The translations under genes were made by a program, and so were the position numbers. A stretch of 64,000 nucleotides of DNA from JBDIVL01 sp039794405 (lineage in GTDB: Bacteria; Planctomycetota; Brocadiia; Brocadiales; Brocadiaceae), in the NCBI GenBank assembly GCA_039794405.1, contig JBDIVL010000014.1:1-64000 (forward strand), written 5' to 3'. The notes beneath the pieces were generated by a model. It ran no database searches and had not been told where the DNA came from. It saw only the letters and a program-made list of their open reading frames with translations. Shown one piece after another: positions 60,772 to 64,000 of the stretch; position 1 is the first letter of the stretch; the number at the start of each line of letters is the position of its first letter.

Positions 60772-61845
60772 ATGTCTTTTGGTTCCAATGATGGAAAAAC
60801 TGAAGAACCTACTGGAAAACGCCTGGGTGAAGCCCGCAGTAAAGGGAATGTTGCGCGTAGTCCCGACCTGAATAATGCTGTGAGCCTCCTAACCGGCTTT
60901 GTGATACTCTACTTTATGGCGATGACAACATACAACGGTATATACAGTATAACAGAAACTTCTCTTGGAAATTTAGCATGCAAAGAGTTTACACCAGACA
61001 TTATATCAAACATTATCATATCACAGGTTTACAAAACGGTAAAAATCCTTCTTCCCATTCTTGGTGGACTCATGCTTGTTGGGTTAATCGTATCATATGC
61101 ACAAACAGGCTTTTTATTCAGTCATGAAACACTGAAACCCAATCTCCAGAAGCTCAATTTTATTGCGAATATAAAGAAACTTTTTTCACTGCAGTCTTTT
61201 GTAAAACTTCTCTTTTCAGGAGTAAAACTCTTTATTATCGGGGGTGTAACCTTCTTTTTTATCAAAAGAGAATATAACAACATCATAAATGTCTTGCATT
61301 GTGACCTCCTGCAAATATTTGAAATAAGTGTAACATTAATGTACGGGCTTGCATTACGAATATCCGTGGTGTTGTTTATCTTAAGTATTCTCGATTTCTT
61401 TTATCAAAAATGGCAGTATAAAAAGAATTTGCGGATGACGAAGCAGGAAGTAAAGGATGAAAGAAAACAGGCAGAGGGCGATCCACAAATTAAAGCAAAG
61501 ATCAGGTCGGTACAGCTTAAAATGGCTATAAAGCGTATGATGGCAGCGGTTCCCACGGCAGATGTTGTCGTAACGAATCCGACACACTACGCTGTCGCAT
61601 TGAAATATGATGGTGCAGCGATGCGGGCCCCTACGGTAGTCGCAAAAGGTGCAGATCTCATTGCTAAACGCATCAAGGAAATTGCAAAGAAACACCATAT
61701 CCCTCTGGTGGAAGACAGGTACCTTGCACAAACCCTTTATAAAACCGTTGAAATTGGAAGAGAGATACCACAAAAATTGTACTATGCCGTTGCGAAGATA
61801 TTATCCTACGTATATCAATTAAAGAGAAAGAATAAGGGAATATAG
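60772..61845 (+). CDS. flhB: Flagellar export switch protein FlhB
   Basis: A 357-residue protein with four membrane helices and a cytoplasmic domain. The N-terminal block is GKTEEPTGKRLGEARSKGNV, and the autocleavage site NPTH is at residues 269-272 (TNPTHYAVALKYDG). FlhB switches export from rod/hook to filament subunits. It starts 10 bases after fliR. Confidence 0.95.
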   Translation: MSFGSNDGKTEEPTGKRLGEARSKGNVARSPDLNNAVSLLTGFVILYFMAMTTYNGIYSITETSLGNLACKEFTPDIISNIIISQVYKTVKILLPILGGLMLVGLIVSYAQTGFLFSHETLKPNLQKLNFIANIKKLFSLQSFVKLLFSGVKLFIIGGVTFFFIKREYNNIINVLHCDLLQIFEISVTLMYGLALRISVVLFILSILDFFYQKWQYKKNLRMTKQEVKDERKQAEGDPQIKAKIRSVQLKMAIKRMMAAVPTADVVVTNPTHYAVALKYDGAAMRAPTVVAKGADLIAKRIKEIAKKHHIPLVEDRYLAQTLYKTVEIGREIPQKLYYAVAKILSYVYQLKRKNKGI

Positions 61846-61846
61846 A

Positions 61847-62019
61847 TCAGGGGAGTGAAACCTCAGACTGATAAAAGAGATCATGAGCTATCAGCAATTG
61901 GGCATGTAGGGGCTTATTGCAATACGCCCCTACGTCTGACCGCTGATTGCTTATACAATACGGGTTACTTTTAAAATTTGACTCATGTATGAAGATACAT
62001 CACGGAAAAAGTATTTAAA
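61847..62019 (+). repeat. Dispersed ~130-170-bp element, copy D, with hairpin insert
   Basis: The left block is GAAACCTCAGACTGATAAAA followed by GAGATCATGAGCTATCAGCA. An insert carries the near-perfect palindrome GTAGGGGC...GCCCCTAC (61906-61933), the same as at 21415-21444. The right block is TTGACTCATGTATGAAGATA...AAAAAGTATTTAAA. It occupies nearly all of the flhB-flhA gap and ends 27 bases before flhA. Confidence 0.8.
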
Positions 62020-62046
62020 GAACACCAGTATTAACAGGAATGAAAT

Positions 62047-64000
62047 ATGGCAACAGATAAATTAAATCATACGGCAAAAACGCCTTTTGGACGATTATTA
62101 TCACAAGGAGAAATAGCCTTAGTCGTCGGAGTGATAGGTATTTTTATCGTGCTCATTATACCGGTTCCTCCTTTTATCCTCGATATCCTTATTACCGTAA
62201 ATATTTCATGCTCCCTTCTATTATTGTTAGTTGCTCTTCATGCGAAGAGCCCACTGGATTTGTCTACTTTCCCTTCTATATTGCTGTTCCTGACCCTTTT
62301 CAGGTTGTCACTGAATGTTGCATCTACAAGACAGATATTATTGCAGGGGTATGGAGGACAAGTGATTGCATCATTCGGAGAATTTGTTATTGGTGGAAAT
62401 ATTGTCGTTGGTATGGTGGTATTTTTAATTATCATAGTTATTCAATTTATTGTTATTACAAAGGGTGCAACGAGGATTTCTGAAGTAGCTGCCAGGTTTA
62501 CCCTTGATGCAATGCCCGGAAAGCAAATGAGTATTGATGCCGATTTAAATGCTGGTCTCATTACCGAAGAGCAGGCAAAACATCGAAGAGAACGTATTTC
62601 TAAAGAGGCAGAGTTTCATGGTGCCATGGATGGTGCAAGTAAGTTTGTAAGTGGCGATGCAATGGCAGGTATCATTATTGTAATAATTAACATCGTGGGT
62701 GGGATTGTTATGGGTATGCGCCATGGCATGCCGGTATCAGAGGCGCTACAACATTACACGATTTTAACGGTAGGTGATGGTCTTGTATCCCAGATTCCAT
62801 CTTTTATTATCGCTACGGCTTCGGCTGTAATCATTACCAAGACATCCTCTCAGGAAAATTTAAGTAATGATTTGTCAAGTCAAATGTTTAACCAACCGAA
62901 AGCAGTTGCCTTTGCGGCAGGGGTTCTTGCGATGTTCAGTATAGTGCCGGGTCTGCCTAAACTACCCTTTATGATTCTTGCAGGGTTTTTTGGGATGTTA
63001 TTCTTTGTTTTGAGAAGATCAAGTAAAAAATTGATACTGGATGAAGAGATAGCAAAAGAGGTAAAGAAATCCGTACAAGAACCTCAATCCGAAGAAGGTG
63101 TTGAGAGACTGCTTCATGTGGACCGTATGGGGATTGAGGTAGGATATAAATTAGTACCTTTGGTCGACCCACAAAAGAATGGGGGCATTCTGGAGAGAAT
63201 TAATACCCTCCGGAAGCAAATGGCAAGAGATATGGGTATCATTATACCTCCGATTCGGGTGAGAGATAATCTGCAATTAGGAGCAAATCAATATGTTATT
63301 AAAATAAGGGGACAAGATATTGCAAAGGGGGAGCTGTTGCATGATTGTTATCTTGCCATCGATTCTGGTATGGTTACCAAGCCGGTTGAAGGCATAGAGA
63401 CATTGGATCCTGCGTATGGTTTACCTGCCTTATGGGTTTCTGGAACAGCAAAAGAGGAGGCAGAGGCTTCTGGATACACGATCGTAGACCCGGCCTCAGT
63501 GATGATTACCCATTTGACAGAAATTATTAAAACCCACTCATACGAGATCCTTTGCCGGGAGGATGTACAAAAAATTATTGAAAACCTTAAGAAAGAATCA
63601 CCGACAGTTGTTGATGAGTTGTCACCGAGTGTAATGCCTCTCGGAAGTATTCAGGAAATCCTTAAAAATCTTTTAAAAGAACAAGTACCTATTCGCGATA
63701 TGTCAACGATACTTGAAACTATTGCAGACTGTGCTTCTGTGACGAAAGATACCGAGATGATAACAGAATATGTAAGACAAAGACTTTCCAGGGCGATTTG
63801 TCAAAGATATCAGAATGGAGAAGGGAAAATAGGGGTTATCTCTTTTGATCCTCAATTGGAGCAAACTATTGCTAATTCTATTCATAAAACAGAAAGAGGG
63901 AATTTATTGGCATTAGATCCGAATACGGCTCAAAAACTGATAGATAAACTAATAGAAGTTGTAAAAAATTCGCTGTCTTCCGGCTATGAAGCAGTTCTTC
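62047..64000 (+). CDS. flhA: Flagellar export gate protein FlhA (partial, runs off the window)
   Basis: Open frame from ATG 62047 to the window end, 651 codons of an expected ~700. The N-terminal membrane half contains FRLSLNVASTRQIL and the FHIPEP signature GATRISEVAARFTLDAMPGK with MSIDADLNAGLI. The C-terminal cytoplasmic domain follows. FlhA is the nonameric docking ring of the export gate and uses the proton motive force. The start follows AGGAATGAAAT. The stop codon is not in the window. A dispersed repeat separates it from flhB. Confidence 0.95.
   Translation, partial: MATDKLNHTAKTPFGRLLSQGEIALVVGVIGIFIVLIIPVPPFILDILITVNISCSLLLLLVALHAKSPLDLSTFPSILLFLTLFRLSLNVASTRQILLQGYGGQVIASFGEFVIGGNIVVGMVVFLIIIVIQFIVITKGATRISEVAARFTLDAMPGKQMSIDADLNAGLITEEQAKHRRERISKEAEFHGAMDGASKFVSGDAMAGIIIVIINIVGGIVMGMRHGMPVSEALQHYTILTVGDGLVSQIPSFIIATASAVIITKTSSQENLSNDLSSQMFNQPKAVAFAAGVLAMFSIVPGLPKLPFMILAGFFGMLFFVLRRSSKKLILDEEIAKEVKKSVQEPQSEEGVERLLHVDRMGIEVGYKLVPLVDPQKNGGILERINTLRKQMARDMGIIIPPIRVRDNLQLGANQYVIKIRGQDIAKGELLHDCYLAIDSGMVTKPVEGIETLDPAYGLPALWVSGTAKEEAEASGYTIVDPASVMITHLTEIIKTHSYEILCREDVQKIIENLKKESPTVVDELSPSVMPLGSIQEILKNLLKEQVPIRDMSTILETIADCASVTKDTEMITEYVRQRLSRAICQRYQNGEGKIGVISFDPQLEQTIANSIHKTERGNLLALDPNTAQKLIDKLIEVVKNSLSSGYEAVL

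Noticed and set aside
1..64000. tRNA, rRNA, riboswitch or anammox marker genes
   Set aside because: Read through on both strands; no cloverleaf, rRNA core, recognised riboswitch, hydrazine synthase or hydroxylamine oxidoreductase signature was seen.

Overview
The window is AT-rich, densely coding DNA that looks like a chromosome segment of a Planctomycetota bacterium. An anammox-type lineage (Brocadiales) is my best guess from overall gene style, the multi-copy intergenic hairpins and the mix of families. This is inference only: no rRNA, tRNA or anammox marker gene is visible.

Layout. (1) 1-1600: one half of a 126-bp repeat pair and an EgtD-like histidine methyltransferase. (2) 1602-6062: a run of ten small stress/envelope proteins, all on + (DUF2892-like, two ElaB/YqjD-like membrane-tail proteins, CsbD, HHE hemerythrin, DUF3309, paired coiled-coil envelope proteins). 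(3) 6063-6728: a non-coding repeat field with a 29-bp perfect inverted repeat. (4) 6729-15612, all on -: a defence-type island. It holds an N6-adenine methyltransferase, a DUF262 protein followed after 1 nt by a RelA/SpoT-fold protein, then a second methyltransferase and a GIY-YIG nuclease whose gene appears cut by a frameshift. The island is bracketed by STAS-like and STAS/HATPase proteins, a ribbon-helix-helix protein and a decayed ATPase-gene end. (5) 15730-21028, -: a MacA / MacB-ATPase / MacB-permease / MsbA-like export operon. (6) 21029-28860: CsgG-like, PEGA, TPR-lipoprotein, YcfL and LpoB genes set in an unusual mosaic of modular intergenic hairpin repeats. (7) 29058-35026: PhnP-like hydrolase, nitrilase-family amidohydrolase, XPF/ERCC4-type nuclease, hybrid histidine kinase, CBS/DUF21 membrane protein. 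(8) 35313-48189: motility control: a sigma-28 promoter, flgM, a zinc-ribbon-like protein, CsgG/TPR proteins, an NtrC-type regulator, a REC-HATPase protein overlapping a STAS antagonist, and FleS/FleR. (9) 48280-64000: the flagellar basal body and export genes flgBC-fliEFGHIJ-(motE-like)-fliLMN-fliOPQR-flhB-flhA, with flhA running off the end.

How it works together. The FleSR two-component pair sits directly upstream of -24/-12 (sigma-54) promoter-like sites before flgB, fliF and fliO, and FlgM sits behind a textbook sigma-28 site. Together they suggest a two-tier flagellar cascade. The candidate for an undescribed system is the DUF262 + RelA/SpoT-fold pair embedded in the restriction-modification island. 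The most unusual non-coding structure is the mosaic of interchangeable hairpin modules separated by a conserved ~40-bp linker (22889-24780), together with a separate ~130-170-bp dispersed element that recurs next to unrelated genes, including flhA.
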